The translations under genes were made by a program, and so were the position numbers. Shown here in pieces: positions 1-6,388 of a stretch of DNA of 10,805 nucleotides. Source of the stretch: Clostridia bacterium (GTDB lineage: Bacteria; Bacillota; Clostridia; Christensenellales; Borkfalkiaceae); NCBI GenBank assembly GCA_021205485.1, contig JAJPXK010000149.1, positions 1 through 10,805 on the forward strand, read 5' to 3'. The notes below the pieces were generated by a model. The model did not search any database, was not told where the DNA came from, and saw only the letters and a program-made list of their open reading frames with translations. The number at the start of each line of letters is the position of its first letter. Position 1 is the first letter of the stretch.

Positions 1-15
1 CTTTTAAGGGGCTTT

Positions 16-1110
16 TTATAATCCAATCAGCTTTTCAATCTGCTCCCTGCGTTCAAACAACACACATCCTCCCGCATGGTCTTCAAGAAGCAGATTTTCA
101 CTCTGTAAATCAATAAACAGTTTTGAGTGCAGCGCTTCGCGCAGAGAAGTTGCCTTTACGTTTATATCTGAATAGGGCGAAAACGGGCAGGGTTCTGCGC
201 CACCGTGAGAATTTATATGGAAGAACCCCCTGCCTGCGGCAAGGCATCCGCCTGAAGTCTTTTCGTCGCCAGGGAAGGAAATAAATACCATATCGGTATA
301 CTTTTCGCGCAGTTCCTGCAATTTATTGCGCAAAAATTCGCGCTCTTCGTCCTGCGGAGCAAGCTCCCTGCTGTCATCGGTTACGGGAACAAACTCCACG
401 TAAATAACCGCCTTGCAGCCGCGGTCTTGTAAATCAGTTAAAAAACTGTCGGATACAACTTCTTTTAAATTAGAGGTGGTAACTGTTACCGAAGCCCCGA
501 AAATCAGATGATTTTCCTTAATCTTATCCATAGCCGCCGTAAGGCTCTCGTAAACGCCGTTGCCGCGCCGCTCGTCAGTTTTGTTTTCTTCGCCTTCTAT
601 GCTGAATATCGGTATAAGATTTCTCGCTTTATCAAATAAGCTAATATAATCGTCGTTTAAAAATGTTCCGTTGGTAAACACGGGAAACAAAATTTCAGGA
701 AATTCAGCAGCTTTTTGCAAAATATCCCTGCGCATCAAAGGTTCGCCGCCCGCAAGCAAAATGAACCCTATGCCAAGCTCATTGGCTTCTTTAAATATTT
801 TTGTCCAGTCATCGGCGGTTAGCTGGTCTGCGGCTTTTTCGTCTGAGCATATATGGTTTTCCCTTGCGTAACACCCTGCACAGTGCAGGTTGCAAAGGCT
901 GGTTATACTGGCTATAAGAAAGGGCGGTATGTGTTCACCTTGCTTTTCAAATTCCGTACGCCGTTTTGCCGCAGTTTTGCTTGCTTTTGCGTAGCGCGCC
1001 ATAAACAGGCTCTCTTTCGGGTCTTTTACAGTAGCCCGTATCGCTTCTTTAACTATCCTTTTTACGCCAGCCGTCATATATTCGTTTAAATTAAATTGAG
1101 TGTCAGTCAT
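16..1110 (-). CDS. Radical SAM protein with SPASM-like C-terminal cysteines
   Basis: A 364-residue radical S-adenosylmethionine enzyme. The 4Fe-4S motif CNLHCAGC is at residues 73-80 (Cys73, Cys77, Cys80, the CxxxCxxC spacing), and the SAM-binding GGEP motif is at 121-124. Later cysteines at 289, 308 and 349 could ligate an auxiliary cluster, as in SPASM/twitch-type members, but the full SPASM pattern is not clear. The N-terminal 60 residues are basic and helical. It starts five bases after the flavodoxin stop, and an AAAGGG at the end of the flavodoxin gene serves as ribosome-binding site, so the two are translationally coupled. The flavodoxin is a plausible electron donor for reductive SAM cleavage (inference). 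Substrate is unknown: no RiPP precursor peptide or other maturation target is visible nearby. The radical SAM family call is secure; the function is not. Confidence 0.93.
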   Translation of the reverse strand: MTDTQFNLNEYMTAGVKRIVKEAIRATVKDPKESLFMARYAKASKTAAKRRTEFEKQGEHIPPFLIASITSLCNLHCAGCYARENHICSDEKAADQLTADDWTKIFKEANELGIGFILLAGGEPLMRRDILQKAAEFPEILFPVFTNGTFLNDDYISLFDKARNLIPIFSIEGEENKTDERRGNGVYESLTAAMDKIKENHLIFGASVTVTTSNLKEVVSDSFLTDLQDRGCKAVIYVEFVPVTDDSRELAPQDEEREFLRNKLQELREKYTDMVFISFPGDEKTSGGCLAAGRGFFHINSHGGAEPCPFSPYSDINVKATSLREALHSKLFIDLQSENLLLEDHAGGCVLFERREQIEKLIGL

Positions 1111-1115
1111 ATTTT

Positions 1116-1538
1116 TTACCCTTTTAATTTATCTTTTGTAAACTTTACGGCGGCAGTCAGGTCTTCTTCGTTCGGACGGTTTTTGTGTAACCCTAAGCCC
1201 TGCCCGTGGCAGTAGAAATTATCTTCGTCTACGGTAATGCCCTGTTTTTGCAGTGATTTTTTAATCGACGGGAAAGCCCTTTGGGCGAGAGCGGAAGTGG
1301 AAAAAATCACTACTTTACCTATTTTATTTTTATTAAGACCGGGAATATAATCTTTTACTTCTGATGCGACGCCGCCCCAGTATACGGACGCCCCTAAAAA
1401 TAAAATATCAACATCGCCATTTATTGGTTCGGGGATAGGTTTTAGTTCGCACCCAGCCGCCTGAGCAATAGCTTCGGCAACCTTTTTTGTGTTGCCTGAT
1501 TTTGAAAAATAGCGTACAGCTATCTTTAATTCTGCCAT
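1116..1538 (-). CDS. Flavodoxin family protein
   Basis: A 140-residue flavodoxin-fold protein, about the usual size of short-chain flavodoxins. The FMN phosphate-binding loop is FSKSGNT at residues 11-17. A second FMN-contact loop is likely at GASVYWGG (49-56) and a third at FYCHGQG (108-114). No signal peptide or membrane segment is seen, so it is cytoplasmic. The start is supported by AGAAGG seven bases upstream of ATG. It is the first gene of a two-gene operon with the radical SAM protein and is read from a perfect promoter in the intergenic region shared with the divergent HxlR-type regulator. It probably carries low-potential electrons, perhaps to its operon partner. It could alternatively be a flavodoxin-like NAD(P)H oxidoreductase, which HxlR regulators often control. 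Confidence 0.9.
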   Translation of the reverse strand: MAELKIAVRYFSKSGNTKKVAEAIAQAAGCELKPIPEPINGDVDILFLGASVYWGGVASEVKDYIPGLNKNKIGKVVIFSTSALAQRAFPSIKKSLQKQGITVDEDNFYCHGQGLGLHKNRPNEEDLTAAVKFTKDKLKG

Positions 1539-1566
1539 ACAAATACCTTCTGAATTTATATTTAGT

Positions 1567-1594
1567 CTTAAAAAACGCTTTACTCTTTTTTAAG
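1567..1594. promoter_or_regulatory. Inverted repeat, candidate operator or 5'-UTR hairpin
   Basis: CTTAAAAAA (1567-1575) and its exact complement TTTTTTAAG (1586-1594) are separated by 10 bases. The repeat lies just downstream of the -10 box of the flavodoxin promoter, around the expected transcription start and early leader. The position fits a repressor operator for the neighbouring HxlR-type protein; the related motif TTTACTTAA occurs again at 1668-1676, near the regulator's own start. A hairpin in the leader RNA is the alternative. Confidence 0.4.
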
Positions 1595-1605
1595 TACCTG
1601 CTACA

Positions 1606-1634
1606 ATTATAAGCATGAGATAACGCGTTGTCAA
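1606..1634 (-). promoter_or_regulatory. Sigma-A promoter for the flavodoxin/radical SAM operon
   Basis: On the minus strand a perfect TTGACA (1634-1629) is followed after exactly 17 bases by a perfect TATAAT (1611-1606), placing the start near 1599, about 60 bases before the flavodoxin ATG. A consensus promoter next to a repressor-type regulator suggests strong expression when derepressed. Confidence 0.85.
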
Positions 1635-1690
1635 GAACGCAGTTTTTGTTTATCTGGTAATAAAAAGTTTACTTAAAGGGGGACAATAAA

Positions 1691-2023
1691 ATGGCAAACG
1701 AACACATATGCCCCTGCACGATAGGGTGCCCGCTGCAAAAAGCTATGGCGGCTATAGGCGGCAAATGGAAGATGTCTATAATCTGCTCGCTATCCAACGA
1801 CGGAGTAACGCGCTACAACGATTTAAAACGAAAGATGAATGGCATATCTAATACTATGCTTGCAAAGTCGTTGAAGGAACTGGAAGACGACGGTCTTATT
1901 AAAAGGACGGAATATCTTGAAGTCCCCGTAAAGGTAGAATATGAAATAACCGACGCGGTGCGCTCGCTCATACCAATTTTAACCGAGCTTGCCGTCTGGG
2001 GAAGCAAACTGGATAATAAATAA
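1691..2023 (+). CDS. HxlR/DUF24-family winged-helix transcriptional regulator
   Basis: A 110-residue protein with the typical HxlR layout. The conserved N-terminal CPLQKAM..IGGKWK segment is at residues 13-27. A recognition-helix region follows at about 40-66 (RYNDLKRKMNGISNTMLAKS), then a wing with the DGLIKR motif near 67-72. Cys13 occupies the position of the redox-sensing cysteine of YodB/HypR-type members, and Cys7 and Cys9 add an unusual CPCxxxC cluster. Family members act as dimers and often respond to quinones, aldehydes or disulfide stress, controlling divergent oxidoreductases. Here the divergent flavodoxin operon is the obvious target (inference). The ATG is preceded by AAAGGGGG at a good distance. 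The gene ends just before a bidirectional terminator. Family assignment is firm; the inducer is unknown. Confidence 0.93.
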   Translation: MANEHICPCTIGCPLQKAMAAIGGKWKMSIICSLSNDGVTRYNDLKRKMNGISNTMLAKSLKELEDDGLIKRTEYLEVPVKVEYEITDAVRSLIPILTELAVWGSKLDNK

Positions 2024-2032
2024 ATTTACAAA

Positions 2033-2070
2033 AAAAAGAGCTTCAGTCTTGAATAACTGAAACTCTTTTT
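2033..2070. terminator. Bidirectional terminator between HxlR regulator and histidine kinase
   Basis: AAAAAGAG-C-TTCAGT pairs with ACTGAA-A-CTCTTTTT around an 8-base loop. The hairpin has one internal mismatch and runs of T on the 3' side in both directions. It serves the plus-strand regulator, whose stop is 9 bases before it, and the minus-strand kinase, whose stop lies 3 bases from it. Confidence 0.88.
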
Positions 2071-2073
2071 ATT

Positions 2074-3450
2074 CTATATTTTAGGTTTGAATTTTACAGT
2101 GAAAGTACTGCCTACCCCCTCTTCGCTTTGGACAGAAATTGTCCAACCGTGGCGGTGGCAAATTTTACGAACCATGGCGAGGCCTAAGCCAAAGCCTCCG
2201 TTTTTGCCGCTGTGCGATTTATCCACAGTAAAAAATCTGCTGAAGACCTTATCCATATTCTCTTTGGCTATGCCTATGCCCGTGTCGGAAACTTCAAAAA
2301 TCTCGTCGGTAAGCCTTACCGTTACGCTTCCGCCCTCCTTATTGTAGCGTATGGCGTTCCGCAAAAGGTTGCCCGCAAGCTCGCTCATCATTTCGTGGTT
2401 GCTCTGCACTGTTACACCGTCGCAGATTTCGTCTATAATGGCAATATTGCGCTTATCCGCCTCGGGCTTAACTACGGCAATCATTTCGCGGCAGAGTTTA
2501 GAAAAATCCACCTCATACGGGTTTATATTCATATTGTCTATTTCGCTGTAATTTATTATGCACGCGATAAGGTTTGTAAGCCTTTCGCTCTGCTTTAAAA
2601 TAGTTTTGTAGGCCGCCTGCTGCTGGTCGTCTGTCATCATGCCCGAAGCGAGCAGTTCGGCATACCCCCGTATGGAAGTAAGAGGGGTGTTCATCTCGTG
2701 AGTAATGTTAGAGATAAATTCATTTTTAGAGTTCTGAGCCTGCTCGGCTATCTCCTTTTCCTCCTCAAGCTCGGCGATTTTCTTCTGCATCTCCTCGTTG
2801 CGTTCGTTTAAAATTTCGGCTATAGGCTTAAGCTCGCTGTACTTTGTGGCGACGGGTTTGCTCAGCGCCGCCTCCCTCGCAAGTTTTTCTACGGGGTTTA
2901 ATATAAACGTAGTGGCAATATAAGTGAACAGCAGGCACAGCAGGCCCTCTATTACCATATATATAATTATAGTAGGAAGGGAATCGGCGAGCATAGACCA
3001 TTCGTTGGACGACGGCATGCCTATCCTTACGTAAATAACACCGCCGTTATACGAAAAGGCGCGGCAATAGTAAATCATATCCTCGCCTAAAGAACTGCTT
3101 GAGCGTACGGCGTACCCCTCGCCGTCTTCTGACGTCATCGCGGCAGAGACCTCCTCCCTGTCGGAATGGTTTTCAAGGACGGAGACGTCTTCGTAGTCGC
3201 TGTCGGCGGCGACGGCGCCGTCTTCGTAGATTATGGTTACCCGCAAACCGCCGAGCTGATCAGAAAATCCGTCCGCCGCGTCTTCAAGGCCGCCGTAACC
3301 GTCAAGCGAAAGGCAGTTCATATATACGCTTAAAGTGTTCTTCGCGCTCTCTAACGAAGAGTTGTAGTAAACTTCTACCGACGTCACGGCGAAAGCAATA
3401 AGGGCCGCGAACATTATAACTATTGAAACTAAAAGTATTCTCTTTTTCAT
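2074..3450 (-). CDS. PhoR-like membrane sensor histidine kinase
   Basis: A 458-residue sensor kinase. Membrane segment 1 spans about residues 5-27. An extracytoplasmic, acidic sensing domain (about 28-155) follows, then membrane segment 2 (about 158-184). No clear HAMP domain is seen; instead a coiled-coil-like stretch (about 205-240) leads to the dimerisation domain. The H-box with phosphoacceptor His251 is in ISNITHEMNTPLTS. The ATPase domain has an N-box (Asn361/Asn365), G1 box DTGIGI (389-394), F-box around 403-407 and G2 box GGFGLGL (418-424), all intact. The response regulator gene lies upstream on the same strand but is separated by 446 bases holding the small-protein/sRNA locus, so the pair is split. 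Ligand unknown; with the Na+/Pi symporter in the block, phosphate status is the best guess. Confidence 0.92.
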   Translation of the reverse strand: MKKRILLVSIVIMFAALIAFAVTSVEVYYNSSLESAKNTLSVYMNCLSLDGYGGLEDAADGFSDQLGGLRVTIIYEDGAVAADSDYEDVSVLENHSDREEVSAAMTSEDGEGYAVRSSSSLGEDMIYYCRAFSYNGGVIYVRIGMPSSNEWSMLADSLPTIIIYMVIEGLLCLLFTYIATTFILNPVEKLAREAALSKPVATKYSELKPIAEILNERNEEMQKKIAELEEEKEIAEQAQNSKNEFISNITHEMNTPLTSIRGYAELLASGMMTDDQQQAAYKTILKQSERLTNLIACIINYSEIDNMNINPYEVDFSKLCREMIAVVKPEADKRNIAIIDEICDGVTVQSNHEMMSELAGNLLRNAIRYNKEGGSVTVRLTDEIFEVSDTGIGIAKENMDKVFSRFFTVDKSHSGKNGGFGLGLAMVRKICHRHGWTISVQSEEGVGSTFTVKFKPKI

Positions 3451-3483
3451 ATTTTATTTCCGTTTAAAAATTTACTTTATCTG

Positions 3484-3512
3484 TTGACAAACAAAAAAAC
3501 ATACTGTATAAT
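3484..3512 (+). promoter_or_regulatory. Perfect plus-strand promoter of the small RNA
   Basis: TTGACA (3484-3489) and TATAAT (3507-3512) are separated by exactly 17 bases. Transcription would start near 3519. No plus-strand ORF of credible length follows; instead a strong terminator lies about 90 bases downstream, so the product is a short RNA. The promoter lies in the 5' leader of the kinase gene, facing away from it. Confidence 0.85.
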
Positions 3513-3518
3513 AAAAAT

Positions 3519-3614
3519 ACAACAAGAAGCGATACCTTTAAACGGTTAGCCTTCGTTAGTTTTTAAAAAATAACTGCCGAAAACATTGCGCGTTATACGG
3601 GCGGTTATTTTTTT
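3519..3614 (+). ncRNA. Candidate small RNA of about 95 nt, antisense to the small-protein mRNA 3' end
   Basis: A discrete transcription unit with a perfect promoter just upstream, no coding sequence, and an intrinsic terminator at its end. The 5' part carries CGGTTAGCCTTCGTTAG (3542-3558), nearly the same sequence as one found near the 5' end of the opposing mRNA. Its 3' half overlaps the terminator and last codons of the convergent 35-codon ORF, so the two RNAs are complementary there. The core GGTTAGCC is self-complementary if G-U pairs are allowed, which could let the two RNAs contact each other. It matches no RNA family I recognise. An antitoxin or antisense regulator is the preferred reading. 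Confidence 0.6.
3565..3614. terminator. Bidirectional terminator shared by the small RNA and the small-protein mRNA
   Basis: AATAACTGCC pairs with GGGCGGTTATT across a loop of about 20 bases, one pair being U-G. TTTTTTT follows on the plus strand (3608-3614), and the A run at 3565-3570 gives TTTTTT on the minus strand. It therefore ends both convergent transcripts. The small ORF's stop codon lies inside the stem. Confidence 0.8.
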
Positions 3615-3712
3615 ATGATTACGGTGATATGGTTGCCATAAACCGAATAAGACGCTATAATTCCGCGCCCGATTAAATACTCGAGCAAATCGATTATAAA
3701 ATCTGTTCTCAT
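3605..3712 (-). CDS. 35-residue small protein, candidate type I toxin-like peptide
   Basis: An ORF of 35 codons plus stop, starting MRTDFIIDLLEYLIGRG and ending GNHITVIIKK. It has an excellent ribosome-binding site, AAGGAGG, about nine bases before the ATG, and its stop lies in the terminator stem, so the gene is tightly packed into its own transcription unit. The first half is an amphipathic or hydrophobic helix with Asp4, Asp8, Glu11 and Arg16; the second half looks beta-prone with an Ile/Val-rich end and a Lys-Lys tail. The charged residues make it less like a classic membrane-spanning toxin (Fst, Ldr, TxpA), and I recognise no family. A 7-codon leader ORF precedes it, and a small RNA converges on its 3' end, which is typical of type I toxin-antitoxin loci. 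It could instead be a small regulator of the kinase downstream. Confidence 0.65.
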   Translation of the reverse strand: MRTDFIIDLLEYLIGRGIIASYSVYGNHITVIIKK

Positions 3713-3726
3713 AAAATTTTTCCTCC

Positions 3727-3750
3727 TTATGTAGAATTATGATTTTTCAT
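3727..3750 (-). CDS. Seven-residue leader peptide coupled to the small protein
   Basis: ATG followed by six codons (MKNHNST) and TAA, preceded by AGGGGG six bases upstream. The stop TAA overlaps the AAGGAGG ribosome-binding site of the 35-aa ORF, so ribosomes finishing the leader would sit on the next start signal. This resembles coupled leaders of toxin mRNAs such as mok/hok. The inverted-repeat motif ends in its ribosome-binding site, so structure formed there could control both ORFs. Very short, so it may be fortuitous. Confidence 0.4.
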   Translation of the reverse strand: MKNHNST

Positions 3751-3807
3751 CAAATTCCCCCTAAGAAGGCTAACCGCACATTAAGGTATTATATACTCCT
3801 TGTTGCA

Positions 3808-3822
3808 GCAACAAAATGTTGC
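3808..3822 (-). other. 5'-terminal hairpin of the small-protein mRNA
   Basis: On the minus strand GCAACA-TTT-TGTTGC forms a perfect 6-bp hairpin beginning at the predicted transcription start (about 3822). Another GCAACA follows after one base (3806-3801), offering a competing partner. 5' stem-loops commonly protect stable toxin mRNAs. Confidence 0.5.
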
Positions 3823-3828
3823 ATATAC

Positions 3829-3858
3829 ATTATATTACATACCAAACTTTTTTGTCAA
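3829..3858 (-). promoter_or_regulatory. Minus-strand promoter of the small-protein mRNA
   Basis: A perfect TTGACA (3858-3853) and perfect TATAAT (3834-3829) are separated by 18 bases, starting transcription near 3822. It lies just after the response-regulator stop codon, so this transcript is independent of the upstream operon. Read-through of the terminator at 3565-3614 could also supply the kinase gene. A perfect 14-bp palindrome, AAAACGTACGTTTT, sits at 3866-3879, directly upstream of the -35 box, and may be an operator or a weak end hairpin for the regulator gene. Confidence 0.8.
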
Positions 3859-3896
3859 GTAATTTAAAACGTACGTTTTTAAACGCTTGACGATTT

Positions 3897-4550
3897 TTAA
3901 TTTATTGCAAACTTATATCCAACGCCGAAGACCGTTTCAAGCTCGGTTACGCCGAGTTTTCTCAGGCGGGAAACATGGTTGTCCAAGGTACGCGTTTCGC
4001 CCTGTTCGTAGCCCCATACTTCCAGCAGTATTGTCTCCCTCGGCAATACTTTGCCGGCGTTTTGCATCATATACTTTAAAAGTTCAAACTCTTTGCGGTT
4101 GAGTTCTACCTTTTCGCCCTTTATCCGCACTTCCATCGTGTCGTATTCTATCATCACGTTGCCGACGGTTATGCTGTCGTTTTTCTTTTTTCTTCTCAGG
4201 GCGGCGTTTACCCTCGCGGTGAGCTCAAGCACGCTGAAGGGCTTTGAAACATAGTCGTCCGCCCCTAAGTTGAGGCCGTTTACCTTGTCCGCCTCCTTAG
4301 ACATCGCCGAAATCATTATGCAGGAGACCGAGGGGTATTTGGCCTTTACCGTCTTTAACACGTCCAGGCCGCTTCCGTCGGGGAGCATTATGTCCAGAAG
4401 GGCTACGTCGGGAACGCCTTCGCTCAAAGCCGCGTAAAAATCCTTTATGCAGGAAAACGCCTCAAGCTGCATCCCGTTCATTTCAAGCGATACCCTTATA
4501 AGGCCGCTTATGCTAGAATCATCCTCTAATATATAAACTTTACCATTCAT
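3897..4550 (-). CDS. OmpR/PhoB-type response regulator
   Basis: A 217-residue two-domain regulator. The receiver domain (about 1-120) has the acidic pair Asp10/Asp11, phosphoacceptor Asp53 in LLDIMLPDGSG, switch Ser81 and Lys103 in the SKPF motif. A winged-helix DNA-binding domain follows (about 125-217), with the transactivation/recognition region NRKEFELLKYMM and the recognition helix LDNHVSRLRKLG. All key residues are present, so it should be phosphorylated and bind direct repeats as a dimer. It follows the Na+/Pi symporter by 58 bases on the same strand with no terminator between, suggesting one operon, and the partner kinase lies further downstream beyond the small RNA locus. Probable target: the repeats upstream of the symporter. 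A PhoP/PhoB role is inferred from context, not proven by sequence. Confidence 0.92.
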   Translation of the reverse strand: MNGKVYILEDDSSISGLIRVSLEMNGMQLEAFSCIKDFYAALSEGVPDVALLDIMLPDGSGLDVLKTVKAKYPSVSCIMISAMSKEADKVNGLNLGADDYVSKPFSVLELTARVNAALRRKKKNDSITVGNVMIEYDTMEVRIKGEKVELNRKEFELLKYMMQNAGKVLPRETILLEVWGYEQGETRTLDNHVSRLRKLGVTELETVFGVGYKFAIN

Positions 4551-4608
4551 AAAAACTCTGCCGTCATGAATTTATGCATCGCCGCAACGCAAAAACTCAA
4601 CAATTATT

Positions 4609-6258
4609 TTACATTTCTTCCAGGGCGTGAGCCATAAAGCTTAAATGGTCGGCCGCCCTTTCAAGGTTAGATACAAGGCTGACGAAAAGGCTGTTGTTTT
4701 CGGGCGAACATTCCCCCCTCGTCATACGCTTCATATGCTCGGCGAGAAGGCGTTTCTTGCTCGCGTCTATATCGTCCTCTATTTCGTCAGACTGCTTTAT
4801 TTTAACCATATCGTTGTTTTCCACTATGTGAACCACAAGCTCGTACTGCTCGTTGATTAAATTAACCATCTGAACAAGGTCGCGTTTTACCACGTCTGAA
4901 AAGATAAGGCCCTCTTCTACCGACTTGCTTGTATATCCTAAAACATTGTCGGCTATATCGGCTATACGCACTATGCTCGTGTTGTCGCTGTGCAGCATAT
5001 TTACAATCTTTTCATCTTTTAAAGAAACCTTAGGCGATACTTCCACAAGGTATTCGGTTATCTCTTTAGACAGCTCGTCCACCTTCTGGATATCCTGCTT
5101 TACAACCTCTGTGGCGCTTTCGTCCTGGTTTATAAAGGTTTCAAACGCCGCATTTAAGGCCTTTACCGCGACTCCAGCCGTGTATGTAGTCTGTTTTACA
5201 AGCTGGCCTACCGCTATAGACGGGGTATTTAAAAGCCTCGCGTCCATAAATCCTTCGTTGACGTTGGACTTTTTGCTCTTTTTCTTGCGGTCGGGAATTA
5301 TAATCTCGCACAGCTTTACAAGATACTTTATAAACGGCAGATAAAGGGCCGTGCATACTATATTGAACGTGGTATGGAAAAAAGCTATGCACGTCTGGTC
5401 GTTTCCGCCGAACCAGCCGTACAGCGTCTCGTAAAACCCGTCGAAAATAACCATAAACGGGAAAAGTATCAACGTGCCTATCACGTTGAACAAAAGGTGG
5501 TAAAGGCACGCCCTTTTTGCGTTGGTGTTGGCGCCGAAAGAGGATATGATAGAGGTAATGCAGCTTCCTATGTTGGTGCCCATTACCACAAAGAGTATGC
5601 CGTTGCCGCTGCCGCCTATTATAAGCCCCTGCCCCGCCATTACAATAAGGATAGAGGTAACGGCGCTTGACGACTGCATTATCGCCGTAATCCCCGCGCC
5701 TAACAACAAAAGAAGCACGGGGTTTTTGATGGATTCCAAGGCGTCTTTTATAGCTTCGCTTTCGGCAAAGCCGCTCATCGCGCCCGACATAATTTCAAGA
5801 CCTACAAACACAAGCCCGAGCGAGGCCACCATAATGCCCGCGGTATGGAACTTGTTTTTCTTGGAAATCATGGTAATAACCATGCCGATTATAGTCAGAA
5901 GCATGGCGTAGAGCATTACGTTGAAGCCCTCTAACCATACAAGCCAGCCCGTTATGGTTGTGCCTATGTTGGCGCCCATTATTACGGCGGCGGCCTGAGT
6001 AAGCGTCATTACGCCCGCGTTTACAAAGCCTACCACCATTACCGTAGTAACGGCGGACGACTGGAAGACGGCGGTAGCCAAAGCGCCTACGCCTACCCCC
6101 GCAAACCTGTTGGAAACGGCTTTATTGAAAAGGTTTCTCATCTTTGCGGCGGAAAGCTTTTGTATATTATCCCCTAAAAACTTAAAGCCGAGCAAAAACA
6201 CGCCAATACCGACCAAAAGCAAAATTACGCTTTCGGCGCTTAAGTCCCCAAAATTCAT
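4609..6258 (-). CDS. Na+/phosphate symporter family protein with PhoU-like domain
   Basis: A 549-residue membrane protein of the NptA/YjbB (Na_Pi_cotrans, PF02690-type) family. Two inverted-related halves carry the signature QSSAVTT (66-72) and QSSSAVTS (195-202), each followed by GANIGTT (95-101) or GTNIGSC (227-233). About eight hydrophobic segments lie between residues 8 and 315. A basic linker (KKKSKK, 325-330) leads to a cytoplasmic PhoU-like helical domain (about 345-549). Family members move phosphate with Na+, inward or outward; the direction cannot be told here. The start is supported by AGGAG seven bases upstream. It heads the minus-strand block followed by the response regulator. 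A far upstream consensus promoter and a closer Pho-box-like promoter both face it, which links it to phosphate control. Confidence 0.93.
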   Translation of the reverse strand: MNFGDLSAESVILLLVGIGVFLLGFKFLGDNIQKLSAAKMRNLFNKAVSNRFAGVGVGALATAVFQSSAVTTVMVVGFVNAGVMTLTQAAAVIMGANIGTTITGWLVWLEGFNVMLYAMLLTIIGMVITMISKKNKFHTAGIMVASLGLVFVGLEIMSGAMSGFAESEAIKDALESIKNPVLLLLLGAGITAIMQSSSAVTSILIVMAGQGLIIGGSGNGILFVVMGTNIGSCITSIISSFGANTNAKRACLYHLLFNVIGTLILFPFMVIFDGFYETLYGWFGGNDQTCIAFFHTTFNIVCTALYLPFIKYLVKLCEIIIPDRKKKSKKSNVNEGFMDARLLNTPSIAVGQLVKQTTYTAGVAVKALNAAFETFINQDESATEVVKQDIQKVDELSKEITEYLVEVSPKVSLKDEKIVNMLHSDNTSIVRIADIADNVLGYTSKSVEEGLIFSDVVKRDLVQMVNLINEQYELVVHIVENNDMVKIKQSDEIEDDIDASKKRLLAEHMKRMTRGECSPENNSLFVSLVSNLERAADHLSFMAHALEEM

Positions 6259-6300
6259 TATTTTCTCCTATGATGCATCTATATATTACCATTCAAGTGT

Positions 6301-6336
6301 AATATACCTTTCACAAAATTGTAAAAAAATTGTAAA
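6301..6336 (-). promoter_or_regulatory. Pho-box-like direct repeats and proximal promoter of the symporter
   Basis: On the minus strand TTTACA occurs at 6336-6331 and again at 6325-6320, an exact 11-bp period, as in the TT(A/T/C)ACA repeats bound by PhoP in Firmicutes. A TATATT at 6306-6301 follows 13 bases after the second repeat; it would serve as -10 box of an activator-dependent promoter with no good -35, starting near 6294. Spacing matches PhoP-activated promoters. Low sequence complexity (T-rich) tempers confidence. Confidence 0.5.
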
Positions 6337-6388
6337 AAATATAAATCCCCTATAAGGTTGCGGCATACGCCGATATCCCTCTATTATG

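Larger units (their letters stand above)
3542..3776. repeat. Inverted repeat flanking the small-protein ORF
   Basis: CGGTTAGCCTTCGTTAG at 3542-3558 recurs on the opposite strand at 3761-3776 as CGGTTAGCCTTCTTAG, differing by one inserted G. The outer bases (TTTAAA / TTAATG) are only loosely similar. The pair encloses the leader peptide, the 35-aa ORF and the terminator, while both promoters lie outside it. It may be a regulatory feature giving both RNAs the same 5' motif, or the ends of a small inserted element of about 240 bp. Confidence 0.75.

Noticed and set aside
1..15. Terminator after the radical SAM gene
   Set aside because: On the minus strand AAAAAGCCCCTTAAAAG looks like the first half of a hairpin, but the second half would lie outside the window.
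1628..1656. Plus-strand promoter for the HxlR regulator using TTGTCA at 1628
   Set aside because: The matching -10 at 17 bp (TATCTG) is poor; a promoter must exist here but I cannot place it confidently.
5141..5509. Minus-strand 122-codon frame inside the Na+/Pi symporter gene
   Set aside because: Same-strand shifted frame of a gene with all its signature motifs intact; no independent start signals.
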